A stretch of DNA of 64,000 nt from Actinomyces johnsonii. Lineage in GTDB: Bacteria > Actinomycetota > Actinomycetes > Actinomycetales > Actinomycetaceae. The notes under the pieces are model-generated. The model searched no databases and was not told the DNA's origin. It worked only from the letters and a program-made list of their open reading frames with translations. The DNA lies in contig NZ_VICB01000004.1 in the NCBI RefSeq assembly GCF_006546835.1, positions 62,001 through 126,000 of the forward strand, read 5' to 3'. This document shows positions 40,013 to 50,704 of the stretch, piece after piece. Position numbers and translations under genes: made by a program. Numbering within the stretch: position 1 is the stretch's first letter; each line of letters begins with the position of its first letter.

Positions 40013-42696
40013 TCGCCATCGAGGACTTCGGAGACTTCTTCGAAGCGGTTCACGGTGCCGGGAGGCGGCCCTTCGCCTGGCAGGAGGATCTGCTGAGGCG
40101 CCTGGTTGACACCGGGACCTGGCCCGAGCAGATCATCGCGCCGACCGGCGCCGGCAAGTCATCGGTCGTGGAGATACACGTCTTCGCCGTGGCACTGTTC
40201 GCGGTCGGCGCCGCGCAGAGCCTGCCCCGAAGGCTGGCCGTGGTGGTCAACCGCAGGGCGCTGACCGACTCCCATGCCGTACACGCAGAGAGGATTCGGC
40301 GCCTTCTGGACGAGGCCCCCGTGGACGACTCGGTCCTCGGGCGGGTCCGGGACGCCCTGGTCGGACTGCGTGCGCCCGACGCCGATGACAGGACCCCGCT
40401 GGTCACCGCCACGATGCGGGGAGCGGCGGCCACCGACCGAGCTTGGCTCAACGCCCCGGAGGCCTGCGCGGTGCTGTGCATGACACCGGCGATGTGGGCG
40501 TCGAGCCTGCTGTTCCGCTCCTACGGGGCCTCCCGGCTTGCACGCCCCAGGCTGGCGGGGATGCTGGCGCTCGATGCCGCCGTGGTGGTCGATGAGGCGC
40601 ACCTGAGCCGCCAGATCCTCGTGACTGCCCGGAGGGTGGGGCAGCTGTGCGCCCGGAGCGCGCAGCAGCTGGGAGTCACGGCGCTCCAGACCGTGGAGAT
40701 GACGGCAACGCCCTCAGGCGATGCGACGGACGTCGTCGGCGTCACCCGGGACACCCTGGCAACCGACCCACGGTTGGCCTCCCGCATGCGGGCCGCGAAA
40801 TCCGCTCGTTATATGGAGACGGCCGTGTGGCCCGCCAATAAGAGGATGACCAGGGCCTATCGCGAGGAGATCATTTCGCAGGTGCATGCGGCTGTTGAGG
40901 ACGCTCGCGAGCTCGTCCCCGACGGCCCCCGGACGGTGGGCTGCGTTCTCAACCGCGTGGATAGCGCGGTTCAGGTTGCGCGGGCTCTCCACCAGGAGGG
41001 GCTGAACTGCCGACTGTGGGTGGGGCGCATGCGCCCCTGGGATCTGAAACGTTCGAGACAGGACGAACCGGGGCTCTTCGATACGGCGGGAGCGCGGGGC
41101 GTCGACGTCCTCGTGGCGACCCAGACCATCGAGGTCGGGGTCGATCTGGACCTGGTCCACATGGTGACTGAACTCGCCTCCGGCAGTGCCCTGGCTCAGC
41201 GCGCCGGCCGCGTTAACCGACTGGGGCTGCGCGAGCGAGCGTGGTTCACCGTCGTCGGCCCTCCGGGGGAGGCCCCGTTGGGAAAGGACGTACTCCCGTA
41301 CCGGAAGGATGACCTACTCGCCGGTCGCACATGGATTCTGGGCCGTGCCGACGACGGCGACCTGTCTCCTCTGACGATCGGTGAGAAGCCCAAGGCACCG
41401 CCCGCGGAGTCTGCTCGCCGCCTGCTGTACCAGAGGCCTGAACCCTGGGATGCGGTCCTGTGGTCGAAGACGTCCATGAAGCTCGTCATCGAACCGGAGC
41501 TCGACCTGTGGATCCGCGACGACCTTGACCCTGAGGCCGGAACGGTGGGTCTCGTCCTGCGGGATCTGAAGGACCTGCCCGATGCGACGGCGTGCGAGAC
41601 CCTGGTGACCGAGGTACCTCCGCAGGACCTTGAGGTCTATCCCATGACCATGGCCACCGCTCAGAAGACGGTTCAACGCCTGGGGGAGGATACGGACTTC
41701 TCGTTGGAGCGGTCGGTGCTGTGGCGAGACGGGGCGATCCTGCCCCAGTGGCAGGCGACTGTCTTCGAGGATGAGGATGGGGGGAAGAGCGCATCTCGTG
41801 TGCTTCGCCCCGGCGACCTCCTCATCCTGGACGCCTCCGCGCCGCTTCTGACCTCCGGCGTTGTCACAGACGATGGTGAGGAACTGGGGATGCCGGTGCC
41901 CTGCGAGGAGCTCGACGGGGTGGCTGGCGTCGTCACCGACCCCGATGAATTGCGTGGGCTGGCTGCTCTGGAATCGGATGAGCTGTGTGATCTGTTCCCG
42001 GGGGAGACAGTGGTGTGGCCTCCGGGCCGGGATGAGGTGGACGGGCCCACATGGATGGTTCGGCGTAGCAGCGTGACGCCGGATGACGAGTCCGACGACC
42101 GTTCCGCCTGGTCCGTCAGTCGCCGGGTACTCCTCGCGGATCACAACGCTGCGGTCGCCGCCCGCGCGGGGGCGCTGGCCGATGGCATCGGCATCGAGCC
42201 GAAGCCTGCAGCGGCCCTGAGCGAGGCCGGTGCCTGGCACGACGTCGGCAAGAACGATGCCCGTTTCCAGCGGCTTCTGTGGCGAGGCGATCCTGCTGGC
42301 AGGGAGGCGCTTGCCAAGAGCGGGGGCCGCAGCACGCCGCTGGGGGCCGTGCGGCGGGCCCGGGCGGATGCCGGGCTGCCAACGGGATGGCGCCATGAGC
42401 TGGCCTCCGCAGCCGCCTACTGGGAGCAGGCAGAGTCCGACGGCGTTGGGCAGGAGTTCCGGGATTTGGTCACGAGGCTGGTGGGTACCAGTCATGGTCA
42501 CGGCAGGCCCTTGTTCGACCACGACCCGGTCACTGCGGGCCCTGACCATGCCGATGCTTTGGAGGAGCTGGTGGGCGAAGGTGAGTGGGAGTCGCTGATC
42601 GCCCGCACTGACAGGCAGTGGGGCCCTTGGGGGACCGCCTACCTCGAGGCACTGCTGCGCGCCGCTGACTGCACAATCTCCATGGAAGGGAAGTGA
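40009..42696 (+). CDS. cas3: Cas3 helicase-nuclease with C-terminal HD domain
   Basis: 895 residues from GTG 40009, overlapping the csb2 stop (GTGA) with GGGAGG upstream. The helicase part comes first: IIAPTGAGKSSVVE (Walker A), AAVVVDEAHLSRQ (DEAH), VEMTATPSG (motif III), ATQTIEVGVDLDLVHM and ALAQRAGRVNRLG (motifs V-VI). The HD nuclease follows at the C-terminus: ADHNAAVAARAG, then SEAGAWHDVGKNDARFQ. Helicase-then-HD order is diagnostic for type I-G; in most other type I systems HD is N-terminal. It unwinds and degrades the displaced strand. Confidence 0.95.
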   Translation: MIAIEDFGDFFEAVHGAGRRPFAWQEDLLRRLVDTGTWPEQIIAPTGAGKSSVVEIHVFAVALFAVGAAQSLPRRLAVVVNRRALTDSHAVHAERIRRLLDEAPVDDSVLGRVRDALVGLRAPDADDRTPLVTATMRGAAATDRAWLNAPEACAVLCMTPAMWASSLLFRSYGASRLARPRLAGMLALDAAVVVDEAHLSRQILVTARRVGQLCARSAQQLGVTALQTVEMTATPSGDATDVVGVTRDTLATDPRLASRMRAAKSARYMETAVWPANKRMTRAYREEIISQVHAAVEDARELVPDGPRTVGCVLNRVDSAVQVARALHQEGLNCRLWVGRMRPWDLKRSRQDEPGLFDTAGARGVDVLVATQTIEVGVDLDLVHMVTELASGSALAQRAGRVNRLGLRERAWFTVVGPPGEAPLGKDVLPYRKDDLLAGRTWILGRADDGDLSPLTIGEKPKAPPAESARRLLYQRPEPWDAVLWSKTSMKLVIEPELDLWIRDDLDPEAGTVGLVLRDLKDLPDATACETLVTEVPPQDLEVYPMTMATAQKTVQRLGEDTDFSLERSVLWRDGAILPQWQATVFEDEDGGKSASRVLRPGDLLILDASAPLLTSGVVTDDGEELGMPVPCEELDGVAGVVTDPDELRGLAALESDELCDLFPGETVVWPPGRDEVDGPTWMVRRSSVTPDDESDDRSAWSVSRRVLLADHNAAVAARAGALADGIGIEPKPAAALSEAGAWHDVGKNDARFQRLLWRGDPAGREALAKSGGRSTPLGAVRRARADAGLPTGWRHELASAAAYWEQAESDGVGQEFRDLVTRLVGTSHGHGRPLFDHDPVTAGPDHADALEELVGEGEWESLIARTDRQWGPWGTAYLEALLRAADCTISMEGK

Positions 42697-43712
42697 TGGG
42701 GATGATTCTTGGCGGAGAGATCACCAGTGCGCTGACAACCTTCGCGGGGCTCGGGCTCGCGCTCATCCTGGAAGGTGACGGAGCCGAGCAGGTCCGGCTC
42801 GGCTGGACCGACGCCGTCGAGCCCCGGATGGTTGTCACCGCCGACGGCTACGACGATGAGGCTGTTGCGACTGCCGTATATCAGCATGCTCTTTCTCTTG
42901 CCGACTCAGAAAGTTGGCCGCAGATTAATCTAGATCGTAAGCCATGGGTGAACAACAAGGGAAAAATGACGAGTGCCGCTATGAGTCCGTGTATTGCTCC
43001 TCCGAATCGGGAAGAGGAATGGGAGTATCTTGACGACTTGCGTAATAAGATTATCGATCGTTGCTTGTTCGGGAATGAAAGTGGGGTAAATCTCGAACTG
43101 ATTGGAGCTCTTGGTAGGCCGGCGTACTGGTGTGATAAGAAGGGAAACTCAAGCCCCGATCTGGGGGCGAGTCGTTATGATATGGAGGTTCGCAGAAGTG
43201 GTAGGAATCTCGTTCATGAGAAGATTGCGCCTCTGGCGTGCTTTATAGCTGAGCGTAGTGTGGAGGAGATTTCTGCGGGGCTTTGTGGCGTGCGTATTAA
43301 TAGGAGAAAGGTTGGAGGAAAAGGGAGGCCGCGGGACTCTGCTGGCCTGACCCCGCCTGGGTGTGTGGACTCTTCTTTAGTGTGGGCTGCTTTGTGGGGT
43401 ATATCTTCGTTTCCTGTGGTGCATCGCGTCAATCGATGCTCGGTATCTGCGGGTGCTATCCCGTCCGGTGAGCGCGAGCCTCTAAATGTTGTTGTTCCAG
43501 CCGTTGTCGGCGGGTACTCTCTGCATCGATGGAGGGCGCTGATTGTTTCCAGTCAACTAGCCTGCTGGCAGGATCGTGAGGAGAGCTCTTTGGGGTGGCT
43601 GCGTCGGCATGGAGTGAGGGCGGTCATTGTGTTTAATGTGAATGTTATTCGTCTTCGTGCCCCATCGCCAGACGAGTTTTATCTAGGTGCGGGTGATGTG
43701 TGTCCAATTTAA
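42696..43712 (+). CDS. csb3: Csb3-like / Cas8-position protein of the type I-G operon (mosaic, possibly truncated)
   Basis: 338 residues, coupled to cas3 by TGATG. Begins MGMILGGEITSALTTFAGLG. By position between cas3 and cas4-1, and by its length, I take it as the Csb3/GSU0052-type or Cas3-extension subunit that stands in for Cas8; there is no Csx17. Identity rests on context. The first 55 or so codons are GC-rich like the neighbours; from about 42860 to 43730 GC drops sharply and codons such as ATA, AGA and TTA appear. The frame ends at TAA 43710-43712, but the same frame continues for 48 codons to a TGA that overlaps the cas4-1 start, so the stop may be a nonsense mutation. PAM recognition would be its expected job. 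Confidence 0.7.
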   Translation: MGMILGGEITSALTTFAGLGLALILEGDGAEQVRLGWTDAVEPRMVVTADGYDDEAVATAVYQHALSLADSESWPQINLDRKPWVNNKGKMTSAAMSPCIAPPNREEEWEYLDDLRNKIIDRCLFGNESGVNLELIGALGRPAYWCDKKGNSSPDLGASRYDMEVRRSGRNLVHEKIAPLACFIAERSVEEISAGLCGVRINRRKVGGKGRPRDSAGLTPPGCVDSSLVWAALWGISSFPVVHRVNRCSVSAGAIPSGEREPLNVVVPAVVGGYSLHRWRALIVSSQLACWQDREESSLGWLRRHGVRAVIVFNVNVIRLRAPSPDEFYLGAGDVCPI

Positions 43713-45762
<2,050 letters not shown>

Positions 45763-45938
45763 CGCGAGCGCTCCGGTGCTCGGAGAACCTCGGGCAGCGC
45801 TCGCAACGATAAAACGTTGGAACGGCAGGGATTAGGTGGACTGAGCTGAAGACAGATACGGCTTAGTCCAAGCCCTCGCACGGAGCGCTCGCGAAGTGGC
45901 CTCAGATGGGCTTGGTGGCAGGCTATACTAAGCGGACC
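45763..45938 (+). promoter_or_regulatory. CRISPR leader with inverted repeats
   Basis: The 176 bp between cas2 and the first repeat. Arms 45763-45775 (CGCGAGCGCTCCG) and 45881-45893 are exact reverse complements. The 9-bp core GCGAGCGCT occurs inverted again at 45796-45804, so the first two copies can form a hairpin right after cas2 (possible operon terminator). The leader assignment rests on adjacency to cas2 and on the degenerate repeat being at the far end. GGCTATACTAAG at 45921-45932, just before repeat 1, could be a -10 region. Confidence 0.65.
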
Positions 45939-47117
45939 GTTGCAGTTCCTTCGGGAGCTGCACTTCATTGAGGCTTTCCTTAGTTCCACGGCCGAGTCCC
46001 CGAGGGCGGGTTGCAGTTCCTTCGGGAGCTGCACTTCATTGAGGCTTGTGACAGGTGATCCTCATGTTTCCCTCTCTCTCAGGGGTTGCAGTTCCTTCGG
46101 GAGCTGCACTTCATTGAGGCCAGGCCGGGATCAGCGACTTCGCGTTGGAGTAGATGTTGCAGTTCCTTCGGGAGCTGCACTTCATTGAGGCCCTTCGTCG
46201 TCACCAGCCACAGCACGCCAGCCTCGTTGCAGTTCCTTCGGGAGCTGCACTTCATTGAGGCTCGGCATTACCTTCAAGCCGCGTCTGGGGCGTATCGTTG
46301 CAGTTCCTTCGGGAGCTGCACTTCATTGAGGCATGGTGGTGTTGTTGCGATGATGGTAATCCCAGAGTTGCAGTTCCTTCGGGAGCTGCACTTCATTGAG
46401 GCTCGGCAAATGCAACCTGTGAGACAATCACCGAGAGTTGCAGTTCCTTCGGGAACTGCACTTCATTGAGGCTCAGAGCGTCTGCTGATGCGCCATTCTG
46501 GGACGTGTTGCAGTTCCTTCGGGAACTGCACTTCATTGAGGCAACGCCGTCAAGTCGCGGCTGGGAACGAAGACATAGTTGCAGTTCCTTCGGGAACTGC
46601 ACTTCATTGAGACGGTTGGTTCCGTGTGGTGATCTGGTAGGTGGCCGTGTTGCAGTTCCTTCGGGAGCTGCACTTCATTGAGGCCCTTCGTCGTCACCAG
46701 CCACAGCACGCCAGCCTCGTTGCAGTTCCTTCGGGAGCTGCACTTCATTGAGGCTCCTGCCGCTTCTTGTCCACAACGATAACTCGCCGGTTGCAGTTCC
46801 TTCGGGAGCTGCACTTCATTGAGGCGAGAGGGGTAGGAGCCCGGCGGCAGGCGCCAGGCCCACCCGTTGCAGTTCCTTCGGGAGCTGCACTTCATTGAGG
46901 CTGCTCAAAGGAGTGCCGCCAGGCCTGGATAACCGAGTTGCAGTTCCTTCGGGAGCTGCACTTCATTGAGGCGGGGTCGACCTCCTGGACCTGTGGCGCG
47001 GCACGCTGGTTGCAGTTCCTTCGGGAGCTGCACTTCATTGAGGCACCGGCGACAACCAGATGGTCTCCGCCGACAGCGAGGGTTGCAGTTCCTTCGGGAG
47101 CTGCACTTCATTGAGAC
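45939..47117 (+). CRISPR. CRISPR array, 17 repeats of 36 nt and 16 spacers
   Basis: Repeats start at 45939, 46010, 46085, 46156, 46226, 46297, 46367, 46437, 46507, 46578, 46649, 46719, 46790, 46866, 46937, 47009 and 47082. Each is 36 nt, beginning GTTGCAG and ending CATTGAGGC. It contains a hairpin with 8-nt arms GCAGTTCC and GGAGCTGC around the loop TTCG. Spacers are 34-40 nt, mostly 34-35. Repeats 8, 9 and 10 have A instead of G in the right arm (GGAACTGC). Repeats 10 and 17 end GAGAC instead of GAGGC. Spacers 4 (46192-46225) and 11 (46685-46718) are identical. Repeat 17 is the leader-distal end. Confidence 0.98.
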
Positions 47118-47161
47118 AGGCGGGAATTGAGATGTCTATTTCGGCTTTCGATTCCCGCCTG
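47117..47161. terminator. Inverted repeat at the end of the array
   Basis: Arms 47117-47127 (CAGGCGGGAAT) and 47151-47161 are perfect reverse complements with a 23-base loop. It starts in the last base of the last repeat. It could terminate the pre-crRNA on the plus strand, or the scar gene on the minus strand. Confidence 0.5.
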
Positions 47162-47303
47162 CCGCCTCATGTGTCACCCGACAGGTGCGCCCGGCCCCCT
47201 CCAGGGCACTGGGCAAGGCGGTGAACAACCGGTCGGCGTCGACGGCGCTCGCGGCCGCGACGGCGGAGTCGACTCCGCCAGACAGGGAGGCCAAGACGTG
47301 CAC
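47136..47303 (-). pseudogene. In-frame chimera: MnmA N-terminus fused to a cysteine desulfurase C-terminus
   Basis: A 55-codon open frame from GTG 47303 to TAG 47136. Residues 1-23 are the MnmA start ([17 protein letters not shown], against [17 protein letters not shown] in the real gene), and the AAGGAG site upstream is preserved. From residue 24 it matches the end of cysteine desulfurase: RLFTALPSALEG and later THEAAGG, against RLLSALPAALEG and THKTAGE in the gene at 48025. It has lost the catalytic parts of both enzymes. It could still be translated, but it is best read as a rearrangement scar. Confidence 0.8.
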
Positions 47304-47527
47304 GAGGATCTCCTTCAGGCAGACGGGTGACCGTCACTACGACTGTGGCAGGCAACCGCAGGGCGACCGCGACGGGGCAACCGGAAGAATCCAGGGGACC
47401 TTGCTGTGATCGGCACAGGACGGCGCTGAGGAAGGAACTGTCATGATCGACGAGTACGCCATTGACGCCCGCAGCTTCTCCCAGACCCGGCACGATCAGC
47501 GTCGAGATGATGAAGGACTACCACCGG
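47235..47527. repeat. Right copy of the direct repeat flanking the island
   Basis: Homologous to 33381-33670 in the same orientation, with the left edge at the chimera junction. It comprises the mnmA 5' end and its upstream DNA. Divergence is low in the coding part and higher with indels upstream, so the two copies have evolved separately for some time or came from different strains. Confidence 0.8.
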
Positions 47528-47535
47528 ATTCTTAA
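47443..47535 (+). other. Short open frame conserved in both repeat copies
   Basis: 30 codons from ATG 47443 (MIDEYAIDARSFSQTRHDQR, then RDDEGLPPDS) with GGAAGGA 8 bases upstream. The left copy has MTDEYAVDPRS at 33586-33648, ending early at TGA. Similar amino acids are kept, yet the upstream DNA has diverged. It may be the 5' remnant of a gene once divergent from mnmA, or a tiny gene. The remainder of 47304-47623 shows nothing else. Confidence 0.3.
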
Positions 47536-47623
47536 ACGGGGGACCGCCGATGCGAGGCGGCCGTCCTTCGCCGGCGGGGACTGCAAACGCGTTCCCAACG
47601 TGGTGGGAGCACGTGAAACGGGC

Positions 47624-47989
47624 TCATTGAGCGGCGAACTCGTGGCCTGCGCGAATGAGGTCCCTGAGCCAGCCGCTCTCCGCTGCCTCCATCGTCTTGA
47701 CGACGACGTGGTGATTCCACCTGTTCGTGCTGACCTGGTCGACGCGGTGGAAGTGCGGATCCTCCATGGAGCGGTTGAGCCTCACGTTCAGGAACAGGGT
47801 GCCGTCGGTCGTCTTCTCATAGGCCCAGACCCATAGGAACTTCCGGTTGACGGAGAAGCTCACCTGGGCCGTCAGGTGCTTCGTGACGGCGCCAAGCGAC
47901 ATGACATAGGACTCGATTGCGGTGTACATGGCGGCCGATGCCGGCTTGCCGCTGAAGTCGCCGATCATCTTGTTCGAGGCGGTTGGCAT
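47624..47989 (-). CDS. DUF5655 domain protein
   Basis: 121 residues from ATG 47989, with GAGGAG 7 bases upstream; a longer frame to 48064 would run over the end of the desulfurase gene. Matches the DUF5655 pattern: FSGKPASAAMYTAIESYVM, then VTKHLTAQVSFSVNRKFLW and NRWNHHVVVKTMEAAE. Soluble, no catalytic motif known. Sits immediately downstream of the cysteine desulfurase on the same strand (36 bp), occupying the place where mnmA would be expected. Confidence 0.8.
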   Translation of the reverse strand: MPTASNKMIGDFSGKPASAAMYTAIESYVMSLGAVTKHLTAQVSFSVNRKFLWVWAYEKTTDGTLFLNVRLNRSMEDPHFHRVDQVSTNRWNHHVVVKTMEAAESGWLRDLIRAGHEFAAQ

Positions 47990-48024
47990 GCGATTCTCCT
48001 CGGCACTTGTTGACTTGGATACGG

Positions 48025-49263
48025 TTAAAAGTGTTCCCCTGCCGTCTTGTGTGTTGCCTTCCAAGCGCGCCTGGCCCCCTCTAGGGCGGCGGGCAGAGCG
48101 GAGAGCAGGCGCTCGACGTCGTCGGGACTCGTCTCCCGGCCCAGGGAGCAGCGCAGCGTGGAGCGGGCCGGTCCCTCCTCGAAGCCCATCGCCAGCATCA
48201 CATGGCTTGGCTGAGCGACCCCGGCGTGACAGGCTGATCCCGCCGATGCATCAATACCCGCCATATCCAGAGCCATGAGCAGCGCCTCGGCCTGCGCATC
48301 CTCGAACCACAGGTGGGCGGTCGAGGGCAGGTGAGCAACCCCCGCAGGGAGCGTGACATGCACACCATCCAGGGCAGCGACCGCCCGCAGGAGCCTGTCC
48401 CGCAGCGCTCCCAGGCGCGCGGCCTCAGCCTCGCGCTCGCCCACCGCCAGCTCCACGGCCAGTGCCAGGGCCCGGGCCCCCACGACATCCTGCGTGCCCG
48501 AGCGGATGCCCCGTTCCTGGCCGCCCCCGCCCGTCACCGGCCTCAGCTCCAGATCGCGGCGAACCACCAGGGCCCCCACCCCTACCGGCGCGCCCAGTTT
48601 GTGGCCGCTCAGGCTCATGACATCCAGCCCCCACCCGTGGAAGTCCACGGCCGTCTTACCCAGGGCCGCCACGACGTCGGAGTGCACCGGCACGTATCCG
48701 GGCCGCCCGGGGCGCTCGACCCCCGTGGCGCGGCGCACCTCGCCGACCACCGCAGCCATGTCCTGGACCACCCCGGTCTCATTATTGGCCGCCATGACCG
48801 ACACCAGGCTCACCGGCGCAGCAGAATCCTGATCCGAGGGTGCGAGCGCAGCGGCCACAGACCCGAGGACCACTCGACCGGCGCCGTCGACCTCCAGCAC
48901 GCTCACATCCGCACCCAGCTGCTCGGCGGCGGTGCGCGCGGATTCCAGCACCGCTGGATGCTCGATGGGGGAGACCACCAATCGCCCGCCGGGCACGGCG
49001 CGCGCCCGGCCGGCGATCACCAGCGCGCTGGCCTCAGTGCCGCCGGAGGTCAGGACCACCTCATGGGCGTTGACCCCGAGGGCCTGGGCGATCCTGGCGC
49101 GTGCCTGGGCCAGTAGACCCGCGACCCGCCGGCCTGAGGCGTGCTGGGAGCTGGGATTGGCCCACCCGCCCAGCCCCTCGGCCAGATCCTGTGCCATCTG
49201 CTCGGCCACCTGGGGGCGGATAGGGCTGGAGGCGGCGTGATCGAGGTAGGCGCGCGCGGGCAT
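48025..49263 (-). CDS. Cysteine desulfurase
   Basis: 412 residues; ATG 49263 with GGAGG nearby. PLP enzyme that moves sulfur from cysteine to a protein persulfide, in actinobacteria commonly the donor for MnmA. Motifs: MPARAYLDHAASSPIRPQV start, VVLTSGGTEASALVI, MAANNETGVVQDM, PLP-lysine in MSLSGHKLGAPVGVG, and the active Cys in SAGSACHAGVAQPSHVM (short-loop NifS/class II-like spacing not certain). Its C-terminus (RLLSALPAALEG) recurs in the chimeric scar at 47136-47303. It is probably separated from mnmA by the island. Confidence 0.94.
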   Translation of the reverse strand: MPARAYLDHAASSPIRPQVAEQMAQDLAEGLGGWANPSSQHASGRRVAGLLAQARARIAQALGVNAHEVVLTSGGTEASALVIAGRARAVPGGRLVVSPIEHPAVLESARTAAEQLGADVSVLEVDGAGRVVLGSVAAALAPSDQDSAAPVSLVSVMAANNETGVVQDMAAVVGEVRRATGVERPGRPGYVPVHSDVVAALGKTAVDFHGWGLDVMSLSGHKLGAPVGVGALVVRRDLELRPVTGGGGQERGIRSGTQDVVGARALALAVELAVGEREAEAARLGALRDRLLRAVAALDGVHVTLPAGVAHLPSTAHLWFEDAQAEALLMALDMAGIDASAGSACHAGVAQPSHVMLAMGFEEGPARSTLRCSLGRETSPDDVERLLSALPAALEGARRAWKATHKTAGEHF

Positions 49264-49419
49264 GCCTCCACCCTAGTTGCACATCTTCGGATCGGGGCCA
49301 ACGGGATCATACGGACAACTCGGGGATGGCCGGCCAGAACCCACCTGGAGATGCGCTGCGGGGCAGGGGCGGGCCATTAGGGTGGACGGGCTGGAGTAGG
49401 GCGCCGAGCGCGGGGAGGC
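49264..49419. other. Upstream region of cysteine desulfurase
   Basis: Holds the desulfurase promoter on the minus strand. I see no intact gene; plus-strand codon bias towards the right end merges with the remnant that follows. Confidence 0.4.
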
Positions 49420-49579
49420 GGACCTGCACAATCCTGACCAGAAGGTGGCCTCCTTCGTCCTTCCGGGCATCTCCCGGCCAGAGGGATTCATCGCCGCCCG
49501 CGAGGCGGGTGCCCTCATCATGCTCGGGGCGGGCGAGAGCCGGTCCTTCACTGTGACCACGGGACTTAAGGAGAACTGA
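49420..49579 (+). pseudogene. C-terminal remnant, possibly of an aldose 1-epimerase-like gene
   Basis: The frame ending TGA 49577-49579 reads ASFVLPGISRPEGF, then AREAGALIMLGAGESRSFTV and TTGLKEN. The GAGESRSF ending resembles the closing beta strand of galactose-mutarotase-like sugar epimerases. There is no start or core domain in the 160 bp upstream. Its stop is one base from the ribokinase start, and AAGGAG inside it serves as that gene's ribosome binding site, so it was probably the upstream gene of the same sugar operon. Confidence 0.45.
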
Positions 49580-49580
49580 C

Positions 49581-50549
49581 ATGGCAGCCGATCGCACCAA
49601 CCTCACAGGCGCCGCGAGCAGTGCCGACGGGGACGGCAAGGACATCGCCGTCATCGGGTCCAGCAATATGGATCTCATCACCTACATCACCCGCATGCCT
49701 GGCGAGGGCGAGACCGTGGAGGCGCCCGACTTCGCCATGGGCTTCGGCGGCAAGGGCGCCAACCAGGCGGTCAGCGCCTCCAGACTGGGCTCACGGGTGC
49801 TCATGCTCACCCGGGTCGGCAATGACCTCTTCGCCGAGAGCACCATCGAGAACTACCGGCGCAACGGCATCGATACCACCCATGTCCTGTCCACCGAGGC
49901 CGCCAGCGGGGTGGCGCCGATCTTCGTCGATGAGGAGTCGCGCAACTCCATCCTCATCGTCAAGGGGGCCAACGCCCTGCTCAGTCCGCAGGATGTGCGT
50001 CGGGCTGAGGCCCGGATCGCCGCCTGCCGGCTCATCGTCCTGCAGCTCGAGATCCCCCTGGAGACGGTCTATGAGGCGGTGGCCCTGGGCAAGCGCCACT
50101 CCATCCCCGTGCTGCTCAACCCGGCCCCGGCCCAGCCCGACCTGGAGCTGGAGAAGGTGCGCGACTGCCAGTACATCGTGCCCAATGAGAGCGAGCTGTC
50201 CCTGCTGACCGGCATGCCCGTGGACAGCCTCGACGACGTGCACAATGCCGCGGCGGTCCTGCTGGAGGTGGGCATCGCCAATGTCATCGTCACTCTGGGC
50301 TCGCGCGGCGCCCTCTGGATGACCCGCACTGAGGACCGGCTCATCCCCGGCGTGGCGGTCGAGGCGCGCGACACCACCGGCGCGGGGGATGCCTTCATCG
50401 GCTGCTTCAGCCACTTCCTGGTTTCCACCGGCGATACGGCCGCCTCCCTGGAGATGGCCAACCGCTACTCGGCAGACTCGGTGACCAAGCGGGGCACCCA
50501 GTCCTCCTACGCCTCCAAAGAGGAGTTCGAGGAGATCCTGCGGGGGTAG
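49581..50549 (+). CDS. rbsK: Ribokinase (PfkB family)
   Basis: 322 residues. PfkB signature 1 in FGGKGANQAVSASRLGSRV and signature 2 in DTTGAGDAFIGCFSHFL with the catalytic Asp; AVIGSSNMDLITYITRMP at the start is typical of RbsK. Converts ribose to ribose-5-phosphate with ATP. A 20-residue N-terminal extension precedes the fold. No ribose transporter or RbsD adjoins, so another sugar or nucleoside-derived substrate is possible. Confidence 0.88.
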   Translation: MAADRTNLTGAASSADGDGKDIAVIGSSNMDLITYITRMPGEGETVEAPDFAMGFGGKGANQAVSASRLGSRVLMLTRVGNDLFAESTIENYRRNGIDTTHVLSTEAASGVAPIFVDEESRNSILIVKGANALLSPQDVRRAEARIAACRLIVLQLEIPLETVYEAVALGKRHSIPVLLNPAPAQPDLELEKVRDCQYIVPNESELSLLTGMPVDSLDDVHNAAAVLLEVGIANVIVTLGSRGALWMTRTEDRLIPGVAVEARDTTGAGDAFIGCFSHFLVSTGDTAASLEMANRYSADSVTKRGTQSSYASKEEFEEILRG

Positions 50550-50704
50550 GCCCTCCACGATGCTCCCCGCATGAAGGGCCAGCGCAGGACATCTGCACCC
50601 GCCCGCAGCGCGACCGGGCCCACTGCTGGGAGTCGATGCTCTTCCCCTATTCCGTATAGGTGTGCCTATGTGCGCTCCTCTTCTCCGGGTGGGAGAGTGA
50701 GGCC

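Noticed and set aside
45940-47111. Short open frames across the CRISPR array on both strands
   Set aside because: They repeat one peptide per CRISPR unit and are products of translating repeats.
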